24,881 nt of DNA from Clostridia bacterium (GTDB lineage: Bacteria > Bacillota > Clostridia > Christensenellales > Borkfalkiaceae): positions 1 to 24,881 of the forward strand of contig JAJPXK010000169.1 in NCBI GenBank assembly GCA_021205485.1. The letters are read 5' to 3'. Positions 14,005 through 23,067 of this stretch are shown piece after piece. How positions within the stretch are numbered: the first letter of the stretch is position 1; each line of letters starts with the position of its first letter. The position numbers were made by a program, and so were the translations under genes. Below the pieces are notes generated by a model. The model was given only the letters and a program-made list of their open reading frames with translations, had not been told where the DNA came from and searched no databases.

Positions 14005-16224
14005 TTCATTGTACCATTCCCTGTGTACGATATCAGGAATTTCTTCTTGAGGGGGAGAGGTGTTTTCTTTATTTATTATAACAGATGGCAAAGTAATTGT
14101 TTTGCTGTAATAAGTTTTATTTTCTGCTTTAAAGTATGGAGTAACCGAATACTCATAGCGGCCGTCTTCAGGTTCGTCGTAAAATTCTTCAGTCCATTTT
14201 CCGTCGTAAACGGTGGCGGTATTGTCTTCATTTTTGCGTTTTATCAAATATGAATAGTAATATGTCTGACATAATTGTATCAAAACGGTGTTATTTTTGA
14301 CAAAAATTGAAGGTTTTTCTATAACGGGGCAAGAAAACTTATTTGATTTAAGTTTAGGAATATTGCTGTTTAAAACCTTAATTTTTTTGACGGCAAGCTT
14401 TGGCGATGCATCGTCGGAGAGCATAATTTTGTTGTTTTTTTTGGATTCGTCAAGGTCGATAGCGATTTCCTGAGTTTCCGTCGAAGTGTCAAGACTTTCC
14501 GGCTTTTCATTTTCATAGAGCCTTTCAAGAATTTGCTTGACTATGCCGGCGCTGTCGTTTCCGCCGGTAATATTTTTCGGCTGGTTGTCTTTATCGCCGA
14601 GCCATACGCCGATTACGTCCGAAGAGGTATAAGAGATGCAATAGGCGTCTGTATTCCCTGAAGAATTTCCGCAAGTTCCCGTCTTTGAAGCGATATCGTA
14701 TGGTAAATTTTTTAACTTTTTGGCCGTTCCCTCTTTAGACGTTTGCATAAGCATATCGTTTATCAGGGAACAGGTGCCTGCAGAGTAAACTTTTTTGCCG
14801 TTATCTTTTGCCGTATAGATTGTCTTGCCGTTTTTAAGAGTTATTTCTTCTATAAAGTGAGAAGCTTTGTAAATGCCGCTGTTTTGAAATATCGCGTAGC
14901 GGTCGCATAACTCCTTTAAAGTCAGGCCGTATTTCATTCCGCCGAGGGCTAAAGAGAGGTTTTTCTCCTCTTTATCAAGTGCTATGTCAGACATAATTGC
15001 GTATTTTTCGGCTTTTTCAAGCGTCAAAGCGTTTAAAATCTTTACCGCAGGTATATTATAGCTGTATTTTAAACTGTCTGCCGCGGTGACGTAACCGTGA
15101 TATTTTTTATCGTAATTTTCGGGTGAGTAGCCGCTGTAATTTACCTTTTCGTCAAGAATTTTTGTATCTGGAGAAATTATATTTTCTTCTATCGCGGGCG
15201 CGTATACGAGTATAGGTTTGACGGTTGACCCCGGCTGGCGTTTCGCTCCGTTTATTGTTGATTTGTACGCCTTTACTTTTCCGTCTTTTGACGTTACGAT
15301 TACTGAGTTGTCATATTCGTAATCCAATCCCTCGATAAAGTTCTGCAGATTTTTGTCGAGGCATGTTCTGATTTTGCAGCCGTCGTTTAACTGGTAAAAG
15401 TCTATGCCGATATCTTCAAGTTCGTCTAAAACCGCGTTAATGTAGTCGTCTGTTATATCGTCGTTATTTTTTTCGGCCGAAAGCTCGGTCTTCTTCGCGT
15501 CTTCGCATTGGCTTTTGTTTATATAGCCGTTTTTGTACATGCCGTCAAGCACGATATTGCGCCGAGCAAGGCATTTTTCGGGGCTTTTAAAGGGGGAATA
15601 GTTATTCGGCGAAGTCAAAAGTCCGACCATAGTCGCCGACTGCTCAAGCGTCAGCGCGTCGGCCGTCTTGCCGAAATAAAATTCCGAGGCGCTTTCCAGT
15701 CCGTAACAGTTGTGGCCGAAGTAAATCGTGTTCAGGTACATCTCTAAAATCTGGTCTTTTGTGTATTTTTTTTCAAGCTTTTTTGTGAGTTTTATCTCGC
15801 TCAACTTGCGTTTTATAGTTTTATCGCCCGTAAGATGAGTGTTTTTTATAAGTTGCTGGCTTATTGTAGACGCCCCTTCTTTAAAAGAACGGCTTAAAAT
15901 GTTTGTGTATAGTGCCTTAAGCATCCGCTTGTAATTGAGGCCGTTATGCGAGTAAAAAGTCCTGTCTTCCGAGGAAATAAATGCGTTTATTGTATCGTCC
16001 TGCAGTTCTTCAAGCTGTATGCTCTTTCGCTTGGAAAGCAGTGAGGCGTTTGTAATTTCGTTTCCCTCGTTGTCGCAGATTGTTATGCTCTGGCTGTAAT
16101 TTGTAAGCTTATTTTCGTCAAGCTCGGCGTCTTTTGTCAGTCCGATGTATACGTATATCGCCGCCGCAATAAACATCGCCGCTGTTAAAATAAGCAAAAG
16201 CAGAACTTTAATTAACCTTTTCAT
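14002..16224 (-). CDS. Class A penicillin-binding protein (PBP1-type transglycosylase/transpeptidase)
   Basis: It polymerises and crosslinks peptidoglycan on the outer face of the membrane. The 740-residue protein has a short cytoplasmic start, one membrane segment (about residues 5-29), then a GT51 domain with catalytic E86 in SEDRTFYSHNG and GASTISQQLIKN. The transpeptidase domain has S333-T-V-K, S388-Y-N and K514-T-G-T. After about residue 600 comes an acidic, Asn/Lys-rich tail that probably contains a small beta domain. Lys/Asn richness makes the gene more A/T-rich than its neighbours. No good Shine-Dalgarno sequence precedes ATG. On the minus strand, TTGCAA (16262-16257) and GATACT (16238-16233), 18 nt apart, are a weak promoter candidate. 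It is the only minus-strand gene here, convergent with thiI and divergent from miaB. Confidence 0.94.
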   Translation of the reverse strand: MKRLIKVLLLLILTAAMFIAAAIYVYIGLTKDAELDENKLTNYSQSITICDNEGNEITNASLLSKRKSIQLEELQDDTINAFISSEDRTFYSHNGLNYKRMLKALYTNILSRSFKEGASTISQQLIKNTHLTGDKTIKRKLSEIKLTKKLEKKYTKDQILEMYLNTIYFGHNCYGLESASEFYFGKTADALTLEQSATMVGLLTSPNNYSPFKSPEKCLARRNIVLDGMYKNGYINKSQCEDAKKTELSAEKNNDDITDDYINAVLDELEDIGIDFYQLNDGCKIRTCLDKNLQNFIEGLDYEYDNSVIVTSKDGKVKAYKSTINGAKRQPGSTVKPILVYAPAIEENIISPDTKILDEKVNYSGYSPENYDKKYHGYVTAADSLKYSYNIPAVKILNALTLEKAEKYAIMSDIALDKEEKNLSLALGGMKYGLTLKELCDRYAIFQNSGIYKASHFIEEITLKNGKTIYTAKDNGKKVYSAGTCSLINDMLMQTSKEGTAKKLKNLPYDIASKTGTCGNSSGNTDAYCISYTSSDVIGVWLGDKDNQPKNITGGNDSAGIVKQILERLYENEKPESLDTSTETQEIAIDLDESKKNNKIMLSDDASPKLAVKKIKVLNSNIPKLKSNKFSCPVIEKPSIFVKNNTVLIQLCQTYYYSYLIKRKNEDNTATVYDGKWTEEFYDEPEDGRYEYSVTPYFKAENKTYYSKTITLPSVIINKENTSPPQEEIPDIVHREWYNE

Positions 16225-16267
16225 CTTAAATTAGTATCTGAAACTTTTATATTTCTTTGCAAATTAA

Positions 16268-16296
16268 TTGAATAAATTTTGCTTAAACTATATAAT
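16268..16296 (+). promoter_or_regulatory. Promoter of the miaB-mutS-mutL-miaA operon
   Basis: TTGAAT (16268-16273) and a perfect TATAAT (16291-16296) are separated by 17 nt. Transcription should start near 16303, leaving a leader of only about 13 nt that contains the AAGGAG ribosome site (16306-16311) of miaB. The 91-nt gap it occupies separates the divergent PBP and miaB genes and holds nothing else I can identify. Confidence 0.8.
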
Positions 16297-16315
16297 ATGT
16301 TATATAAGGAGATTT

Positions 16316-17632
16316 ATGAACGGTTTTTACCATATTATTACGTACGGCTGCCAGATGAACGTACACGATTCCGAAAAGATTGCGGGAATGCTCAGCGAAC
16401 TCGGGTATGAGAGTACGGACGTTATTGAAGACGCCGACATTATAGTTTTTAACACCTGCTGCATACGCGAAAACGCTGAAAATCACGCGTACGGCAATAT
16501 AGGAATGCTTAAAAAACTTAAAGCAAATAAAAAGGACCTTATTATAGCCGTAGGCGGCTGTATGCCTCAGCAGATAGGCAAGGCCGATATATTACATAAA
16601 AAATTCCCCTATGTGGATATAATTTTCGGTACGCATAACCTCGGCAATTTAAAAACTCTTATAGCCGAAAAGAAGAACGGCAAAAAGACGGTGGTGGAAG
16701 TTTTGACAGGCGACGGGGAGGTTTGTGAAGGGGATAACCCTTTAAGAACGAGTTACCCTAACGCCTGGGTAAACATAATGTACGGCTGCGACAATTTTTG
16801 CAGCTATTGCATCGTGCCGTACGTCCGCGGAAGGGAACGCAGCCGCCTGCCTGAAAATATTTTAAGTGAAGCGACGCGGCTTATAAAAGACGGCTACAGG
16901 GAAATTACTCTGTTAGGCCAGAACGTAAATTCTTACGGCAAGGGAATAGAGGGCGCAAGCTTCCCTGAACTTTTAGAAAATATAGCCTCTGTAGACGGAA
17001 AGTTCCGCCTGCGTTTTATGACAAGCCATCCTAAAGATTTTTCTGAAGAGTTCGTAAAAGTTATAGCGAACAACAAAAAGATATGCAACAACGTGCATTT
17101 GCCGGTGCAGAGCGGGTCAGACCGCATTTTAAAGGCTATGAACAGACGGTATACGTCAAAGCAATATCTTGAAAAGGTGGAAATTTTAAAAAAATATATC
17201 CCCGACTGCGCCATTACAACCGACCTTATAGTAGGTTTCCCCGGGGAGACCGACGAAGACTTTAAAGCCACGTTAAGTCTTGTAAAAGAGGTAGGCTATT
17301 CCTCGGCGTTTACCTTTGTCTATTCGCCCAGGCAGGGCACCAAAGCCGCCGAAATGGCAGATCAGATTCCCGAAGAAGTTTCCAAAGCGCGTATAATGGA
17401 GCTTGTGGAACTTGTTAACTCGCAGACGCGGTCTCAAAGCGTAAAATATGTAGGCAAAACATGCGAAATACTGTGCGAGGGGTACGACGATAAAAAGGAA
17501 ATGTTCCTCGGCAGGGACGAATACGGCAGAATGGGCTATTTTAAATGCGACAAAAATCCTGTCGGAGAATTTGTCAATATAAAGATAACCGAAGCGAACG
17601 GTGTTTCGCTGTACGGCGAATTATTAAAGTAG
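16316..17632 (+). CDS. miaB: tRNA-2-methylthio-N6-isopentenyladenosine-37 synthase
   Basis: This radical-SAM methylthiotransferase converts i6A37 of tRNA, made by MiaA, to ms2i6A37. The first Fe-S cluster is held by C12 (YGCQMN), C48 (NTCC) and C82 (GGCMPQ). The radical-SAM cluster is held by C158, C162 and C165 in GCDNFCSYC. A C-terminal TRAM-like region completes the 438 residues. GxxGC-type variation seen in RimO or MtaB is absent and the miaA neighbour supports MiaB. I start at ATG 16316, 4 nt after AAGGAG; an in-frame TTG at 16268 is part of the -35 box. The gene opens the operon and ends 11 nt before mutS. It needs sulfur, as ThiI does. Confidence 0.96.
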   Translation: MNGFYHIITYGCQMNVHDSEKIAGMLSELGYESTDVIEDADIIVFNTCCIRENAENHAYGNIGMLKKLKANKKDLIIAVGGCMPQQIGKADILHKKFPYVDIIFGTHNLGNLKTLIAEKKNGKKTVVEVLTGDGEVCEGDNPLRTSYPNAWVNIMYGCDNFCSYCIVPYVRGRERSRLPENILSEATRLIKDGYREITLLGQNVNSYGKGIEGASFPELLENIASVDGKFRLRFMTSHPKDFSEEFVKVIANNKKICNNVHLPVQSGSDRILKAMNRRYTSKQYLEKVEILKKYIPDCAITTDLIVGFPGETDEDFKATLSLVKEVGYSSAFTFVYSPRQGTKAAEMADQIPEEVSKARIMELVELVNSQTRSQSVKYVGKTCEILCEGYDDKKEMFLGRDEYGRMGYFKCDKNPVGEFVNIKITEANGVSLYGELLK

Positions 17633-17643
17633 GGTGTGGAATT

Positions 17644-20247
17644 ATGGCGCTTTCGCAAATGATGCAGCATTACCTTGAGGTAAAGGATAAATATAAAGAT
17701 TGTGTGATTTTTTACCGTTTAGGCGATTTTTATGAAATGTTTTTTGAGGATGCAGAAAAGGTCTCTAAACTGTTAGACCTTACGCTTACGGGCAGGGACT
17801 GCGGCCTTGAAAAGCGGGCTCCTATGTGCGGCGTTCCGTACCATGCGGCCGATAATTATATAGCAAAACTTGTATCGTTAGGCGAAAAGGTGGCCATATG
17901 CGAACAGCTTGAAGATCCTTCAACCGTGGCGAGGGGCAATATGGTTGCCCGCGACGTGATAAGGGTGGTGACGGCGGGAACGCTTACAGACGAAAAGCAG
18001 CTTGACGAACGTTCGTCAAGCTACATTTGCAGTGTTTACTTAAATTCGGATGCCGTCTCTCTTGCATGGGCGGATATAACGACGGGCGAATTTAACGCCA
18101 CGGATTTTTACGGCGGCGACGCCGTAGACCAGGCTGTAGTGTATATGGTAAAACTTGCCGTTAAAGAGATTATCTGCAACGACGACATGCTTTTTGCCTG
18201 CAAAAACAAACCCGAAGTTACAAGAAACGTCTTGCCTAAATTTTCAAGCTATCCCGCGTACGCCTTTATGTATGCGACTGCCGAAAATTGCCTTAAAGAA
18301 CAGTTTAACGCGAAGACGCTTTCAGCTTTTTCAATTTCAGGCCACAACGGGGCGGTGAGCGCGGCGGGTGCGCTTATCGATTACCTTAAAGACACGCAAA
18401 AGCACGCCCTTAAAAATATAGACGGCGTAAGGTACATCTCTAACAGCGCCTTCATGAAGCTGGATACTTCTGCAATAAAAAACCTTGAGCTTGTAAAAAC
18501 GTTGTCCGAAAATAAGCGCTACGGCTCGCTTTTATGGCTGTTGGATAAGACAAAGACGGGCATGGGCGCGAGGCTCATGAACACAACGATTTTATCTCCT
18601 TTATGCGATAAAGATAAGATAAATTATCGGCTTGACGGGGTAGAAGAATTTTATAACGCCCCCGTGATTATGCTCTCGGTAAGCGAATTGTTGTCCGAAA
18701 TTAAGGATATAGAAAGGCTTTCGGGCAAAATTTCCAACGGAAATATCACTCCGAGGGATTGTATCGCCCTCGCCCGTTCGCTTGAAGTTATACCTAATAT
18801 CCGCATGCAGCTTGCAGGTTTCACTTCAAAAGCTTTAAGCGACGTAAGCGCAAGGCTTTACGATTTAAGCAGCGTAGCGGAGCTTATAAACAACGCCATC
18901 GTTCCCGAAAATACCCCCGTGGTCACAAAAGACGGCGGATATATAAAAAGCGGCTATAACGCCAAACTTGACGAGCTCAGGAATATTAAAGACAACGGCA
19001 AGGACATAATTTTGCGGATTGAATCCCGCGAAAGGGATGCTACGGGAATACGTACCCTTAAAATAAATTATAACCGCGTGTTCGGCTATTACATAGAAGT
19101 AACCAAGTCGTTTAAAGATAAAGTCCCTTTGAACTACCAGCGCAGGCAAACCCTCGCCAATTCCGAACGGTACACTACCGAAGAATTGAAAGAGGTTGAA
19201 GAAAAGATATTAAACAGCGAAGATATGGCTTTAAAGCTTGAAGCGAGTATCTTTGACGAAATTAAGGAAGTCCTCGCCTCTAACATAAACAATTTAAAGG
19301 TGATTTCAGGGGCGATAGCGGCGCTGGATATGTATGTTTCCTTTGCTCAGGTCGCTAAAACGTACAGATACGTTCGTCCGAAAATCGTAGAAAGCGACAA
19401 GCCGCTTGTAATTAAAGAGGGCAGGCACCCCGTAGTAGAAAGGATTTCCAAGGAAAGGTTTATCGCGAACGACACTCTTTTGGATGAGAATGAAAACCGT
19501 ACAATGATAATAACGGGGCCTAACATGGCGGGCAAAAGCACGTATATGAGGCAGACGGCTTTAATTACGCTTATGGCTCATTTAGGCTGTTTTGTGCCAG
19601 CGAAGTATGCGGAAATACCTATAACTGACAGGATTTTTACAAGGATAGGCGCGAGCGATAACCTCATTTCAGACCAGAGCACCTTTATGGTTGAGATGAT
19701 TGAGGTGGCCTCAATTTTGCAGAATGCCACAAAAAGCAGTCTTTTGATTTTAGACGAAGTAGGAAGGGGCACAAGCACGTACGACGGGCTCAGCATCGCC
19801 TGGGCCGTAATAGAGAGCCTTACTCAGAAGATAGGCGCAAAAACTATGTTTGCAACGCATTACCACGAACTTACCGAGCTTGAAAACCGCATGGAAGGCG
19901 TAAAAAATTACAAGATATCGGTAAAAGAGGTAAACGGCGATATAGTGTTTATGCGTAAGATTATGCGAGGGGGAGCAAACCGCAGCTTCGGCATAGAAGT
20001 CGCCTCTTTGGCGGGCGTTCCTAAAGACGTAACAGACAGGGCTAAACAGATTTTAAAGCTTGTGGAGCGAAAAGACAAGATTGCCTCTAAAAAACAGCCT
20101 GCCGAGGAAGAGGAACAAAAGGAATATTCCGAGGTTGAACGCATACTTATGCAGACCGATATGAACAATCTTTCGCCTATGCAGGCGTTTATCGTATTGT
20201 CTGACCTGGTTGAAAAAGTTAAAACTCAGGCGGACGAGAGGAATTGA
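17644..20247 (+). CDS. mutS: DNA mismatch repair ATPase MutS
   Basis: MutS recognises mispairs and small loops and recruits MutL. The 867-residue protein has the mismatch-wedge motif F29-Y30-E31 in GDFYEMF. It then has the connector and lever domains, the ATPase Walker A GPNMAGKST (625-633) and the Walker B/D-loop LLILDEVGRGTSTYDG. A C-terminal helical tail follows, with an acidic linker (AEEEEQKEYSEVERILMQ) like that of other MutS1 proteins. I start at ATG 17644, 11 nt after the miaB stop, with AGGGTG (17631-17636) as ribosome site. Upstream in-frame codons lie within miaB and encode no MutS-like residues. A perfect 24-bp palindrome lies at 17999-18022, in the connector region, without disturbing the reading frame. 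Confidence 0.98.
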   Translation: MALSQMMQHYLEVKDKYKDCVIFYRLGDFYEMFFEDAEKVSKLLDLTLTGRDCGLEKRAPMCGVPYHAADNYIAKLVSLGEKVAICEQLEDPSTVARGNMVARDVIRVVTAGTLTDEKQLDERSSSYICSVYLNSDAVSLAWADITTGEFNATDFYGGDAVDQAVVYMVKLAVKEIICNDDMLFACKNKPEVTRNVLPKFSSYPAYAFMYATAENCLKEQFNAKTLSAFSISGHNGAVSAAGALIDYLKDTQKHALKNIDGVRYISNSAFMKLDTSAIKNLELVKTLSENKRYGSLLWLLDKTKTGMGARLMNTTILSPLCDKDKINYRLDGVEEFYNAPVIMLSVSELLSEIKDIERLSGKISNGNITPRDCIALARSLEVIPNIRMQLAGFTSKALSDVSARLYDLSSVAELINNAIVPENTPVVTKDGGYIKSGYNAKLDELRNIKDNGKDIILRIESRERDATGIRTLKINYNRVFGYYIEVTKSFKDKVPLNYQRRQTLANSERYTTEELKEVEEKILNSEDMALKLEASIFDEIKEVLASNINNLKVISGAIAALDMYVSFAQVAKTYRYVRPKIVESDKPLVIKEGRHPVVERISKERFIANDTLLDENENRTMIITGPNMAGKSTYMRQTALITLMAHLGCFVPAKYAEIPITDRIFTRIGASDNLISDQSTFMVEMIEVASILQNATKSSLLILDEVGRGTSTYDGLSIAWAVIESLTQKIGAKTMFATHYHELTELENRMEGVKNYKISVKEVNGDIVFMRKIMRGGANRSFGIEVASLAGVPKDVTDRAKQILKLVERKDKIASKKQPAEEEEQKEYSEVERILMQTDMNNLSPMQAFIVLSDLVEKVKTQADERN
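17999..18022. repeat. Perfect 24-bp palindrome within mutS
   Basis: The half-site AGCTTGACGAAC (17999-18010) is followed directly by its exact reverse complement (18011-18022), with no spacer. In the mutS frame it encodes Lys-Gln-Leu-Asp-Glu-Arg-Ser-Ser-Ser. One further pair (17997/18024) forms across a mismatch. As RNA it would be a long hairpin with a minimal loop; as DNA, a cruciform-capable site or a dimer-protein target. No known function is assigned. Confidence 0.7.
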
Positions 20248-20250
20248 TAA

Positions 20251-22158
20251 ATGGCAAAAATTAATTTACTTACCAAGGATATTTACAACAGGATTGCCGC
20301 GGGCGAAGTTGTCGCAAACCCCGCTTCCGCCATAAAGGAGCTTGTGGAAAACTCTATAGACGCGGGGGCTACTGAAATTTCTGTATATGTGGAAAAATCG
20401 GGAACGCAGCTTATAAAGGTATGCGATAACGGCGGAGGCATAGAGCCAGACGATATGCGTTCCGCATTTATGTCGCACGCCACAAGCAAAGTTTCCTGCG
20501 TAGACGACCTTGACAATATCAAAACTCTCGGGTTCAGGGGCGAGGCTCTGGCAAGCATTTCGGCTATTTCTGTAACGGAAATTGTATCTGTCACCGAAGG
20601 CAATCCCGCTTGCAGGGTTGTGTGCGAAGGCGGCTATATCGGCAAGGTTGAGCCCGCCGCTTTGGAAAAAGGCACCGAAGTTTCTGTCCATAATCTGTTT
20701 TACAACACCCCCGCGAGGGCAAAATTTTTAAAAAGCGATAAACAGGAACTTAGCGCCATAACCTCTTGCATGACTCAATTTATTTTAGGCAACCCCGATA
20801 TTTCGTTTAAATATTATTCGGAAGGAAAGCTTTTATTGCAGTCGTTCGGCAACGGTCTTGACGAAGCTTTCGCGCAGATTTACAGCTATAAAGTTATTTC
20901 GCAATGCTTTAAAATTAAGGCGGAGTGCGATGGCGTTAAAATTAACGGCTTTGTAAGCAACCAAAATTTTTTCAAGCCGAATAAAAGTTGCCAGCATCTT
21001 TTTATAAACGGCAGGTATATCGTAAATGAAACGGTTTCCGTCGCTGTAAAGGTGGCCTACCAAAGCTATACAATGCACAGGCAGTTTCCCCTCTATGTAC
21101 TTTTTATAGAAGTACCTTCGGACGAACTGGACGTAAACGTCCATCCGAATAAAGCCGAAGTGCGATTTGCAGACAACCATAAAATCTATCACGCCGTGTA
21201 CACTGTTTTATCCAACGTGCTTGACGGCACGGCGAAGGCGGCCGACTTTGTTATAGAGAGCGGCGTATTGCCCGAAGTTAAATCCACAATGCCGCAAAAG
21301 CCCCTCGTAGCGCCCGAAAGGCCTAAAGAATGGGAACAAATGCCGGAAAAATTAAACAAAAAGCCCGTTCAGCAGCCTTCTGTTTCGCCATTCCCCGTGC
21401 AGGAAGTGCCAGAAGACTTAATAAACCGCGATCCTGTGTTTGAGGACAGGGAAAAAACTTACTCATTGACGGGTTACTACGGCGACAAGGACAAAAAGGA
21501 GAATAAAATAACGGTAAGTTCGGATCCGTTTGATATAAACGCCGTACATAAGGCGGAAAAGCCAGTGCAGGAAGAAATTTCCTGCAAAACATACACCTAT
21601 AAGGGCAGCCTTTTCAATACATATCTTTTATATGAAATCGGCGAGGACGTATATATAATAGACCAGCACGCCGCTCACGAACGCCTTATATTTGATAAAT
21701 ATAAAAAGCAGATGGACGAAAGAAAGGTTATCCGCCAGGGGATGCTCGTGCCCTATCTTTTCGGCGTTTCGTCCGAAGAAAACGCCTTTATAGAAAAAAA
21801 TATTGCAGTATTGCGCGAAATAGGCTTTGATATAGAGCCTTTCAGTTTAACCTCTTACAGAGTAAACGAAATTCCCGCAGATCTTCAGGATATAAATTTA
21901 AAAGAATTTTTTGACGATCTGCTCTCTGATATAAACGAACTTAAATCAATAAATCTTACCGACGTTTTAAGGGATAAAATCGCGATGAAGGCGTGCAAAC
22001 ACGCCGTAAAGGGCGGCATGACGCTGACAAAAGAGGAGGCAGACGGCCTTATCGCCGATATGAACGGCGACATGGGGCTTAAATGCCCTCACGGAAGGCC
22101 TGTCGCGGTAAAACTTACTAAATATCAGATAGAAAAAATGTTCAAGAGGATAGTTTAA
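20251..22158 (+). CDS. mutL: DNA mismatch repair protein MutL, endonuclease-type
   Basis: MutL couples MutS recognition to strand cutting. The N-terminal GHKL ATPase shows ELVENSIDAGA, DNGGGI and GFRGEALASI. A Pro/Lys/Glu-rich linker (about residues 330-440) leads to the C-terminal dimerisation and nuclease domain. That domain has the metal motif DQHAAHE (471-477), ACKHAV and CPHGRPV, as in endonuclease MutL of bacteria that lack MutH. The last acidic position of the DQHA(X)2E(X)4E motif is D482 in place of Glu, a mild change. No mutH is seen. AGAGGA (20237-20242) precedes ATG 20251, which lies 3 nt after the mutS stop. Nicking activity is inferred from the motifs. Confidence 0.97.
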   Translation: MAKINLLTKDIYNRIAAGEVVANPASAIKELVENSIDAGATEISVYVEKSGTQLIKVCDNGGGIEPDDMRSAFMSHATSKVSCVDDLDNIKTLGFRGEALASISAISVTEIVSVTEGNPACRVVCEGGYIGKVEPAALEKGTEVSVHNLFYNTPARAKFLKSDKQELSAITSCMTQFILGNPDISFKYYSEGKLLLQSFGNGLDEAFAQIYSYKVISQCFKIKAECDGVKINGFVSNQNFFKPNKSCQHLFINGRYIVNETVSVAVKVAYQSYTMHRQFPLYVLFIEVPSDELDVNVHPNKAEVRFADNHKIYHAVYTVLSNVLDGTAKAADFVIESGVLPEVKSTMPQKPLVAPERPKEWEQMPEKLNKKPVQQPSVSPFPVQEVPEDLINRDPVFEDREKTYSLTGYYGDKDKKENKITVSSDPFDINAVHKAEKPVQEEISCKTYTYKGSLFNTYLLYEIGEDVYIIDQHAAHERLIFDKYKKQMDERKVIRQGMLVPYLFGVSSEENAFIEKNIAVLREIGFDIEPFSLTSYRVNEIPADLQDINLKEFFDDLLSDINELKSINLTDVLRDKIAMKACKHAVKGGMTLTKEEADGLIADMNGDMGLKCPHGRPVAVKLTKYQIEKMFKRIV

Positions 22159-23067
22159 TTGGCGCAGGCGCTTGTAATTTGCGGACCTACGGCTACGGGC
22201 AAAACAGCCCTCGCCGTCGAGTGCGCGAAAAAATTAAATAGCCCGGTAATTTCAGCCGATTCGCAGCTTGTGTATAAGGGATTGGATATCGGCACGGCCA
22301 AACCAACCGAAGAAGAGAAGGCGGGCGTCACGCATTATATGATAGACGTTTGCGAGCCTTACTGCGATTACAGCGTTTCCGATTACTGCGATAACGCCTT
22401 GCCAATTGTAGAAAGCGTTATAAATAACGGAAAAGTACCTGTAATATGCGGCGGAACAGGGTTTTATATCAACTCCTTATTGTTTGATTTCAGTTACGGC
22501 AACGTCGCCGCAGACGAAAATATACGAAACAAATATCTTGAAATCGCAAGAACGAAGGGCAGGGAGTATCTTCATTCGCTTCTTGAAAAAGCAGACCCCG
22601 AAAGCGCGGCGAAGCTTCACCCTAACGACGTAAAAAGGGTGATACGGGCGTTGGAAATTTATGAGGTCGGCGGCAGAAAAAAGTCTGAAATTTCAGACGG
22701 CGGAAAGAGGTTCAGCTATCTCGCCGTAGCCGTTGCCTACCCGAGGGAAGAATTATACCAAAGGATAGAAAGGCGGGTTGACGCAATGTTTGAAAACGGC
22801 CTTGTAGAAGAGGTGCAAAGCCTTTTAGCCCGAGGAATAGACGAAAATTGCCGCTGTATGCAGGCAATAGGATATAAAGAAGTGCTTGAATGCCTTAAAA
22901 ACGGCGATAATCAAAGTACTATGCGTGACATAATTAAGCAAAATACACGCAGATACGCAAAAAGACAGATAACTTTTTTTAAAAAACTTGACGGAATTGT
23001 ATGGCTCAAGCCGGAGGAGGCTTCCGCCGGAAACGTATTGGAGATTTTTTATAATGGAAAACGTTGA
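22159..23067 (+). CDS. miaA: tRNA dimethylallyltransferase
   Basis: MiaA adds a dimethylallyl group to N6 of A37 in tRNAs reading UNN codons, making the substrate for MiaB. The 302-residue protein has the P-loop GPTATGKT (9-16), ISADSQLVYKGLDIGTAKPT, and the C-terminal NTRRYAKRQITFFKK, all family motifs. The start is TTG 22159, immediately after the mutL stop. Homologues begin a few residues before the P-loop, and AGAGGA (22145-22150) lies 8 nt upstream, so no ATG start fits better. Its 3' end overlaps the next gene by 14 nt. hfq, which often follows miaA, is not here. Confidence 0.95.
   Translation: MAQALVICGPTATGKTALAVECAKKLNSPVISADSQLVYKGLDIGTAKPTEEEKAGVTHYMIDVCEPYCDYSVSDYCDNALPIVESVINNGKVPVICGGTGFYINSLLFDFSYGNVAADENIRNKYLEIARTKGREYLHSLLEKADPESAAKLHPNDVKRVIRALEIYEVGGRKKSEISDGGKRFSYLAVAVAYPREELYQRIERRVDAMFENGLVEEVQSLLARGIDENCRCMQAIGYKEVLECLKNGDNQSTMRDIIKQNTRRYAKRQITFFKKLDGIVWLKPEEASAGNVLEIFYNGKR

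Noticed and set aside
16268..16315. TTG start extending miaB by 16 residues
   Set aside because: This TTG is the first half of a good -35 box, and the promoter's transcript would start downstream of it. ATG 16316 has AAGGAG just before it.
17545..17643. Upstream in-frame extension of mutS
   Set aside because: The region is inside miaB and encodes residues unlike MutS. ATG 17644 has a ribosome site and the expected N-terminus.
21566..21586. Hairpin in the mutL linker with 8-bp arms
   Set aside because: Within chance expectation for this length of sequence, with no T-run and no gene boundary.
22988..23053. Upstream in-frame extension of the YnbB-like gene
   Set aside because: It would overlap miaA by about 80 nt with no homologous N-terminus. 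ATG 23054 with GGAG upstream is preferred.
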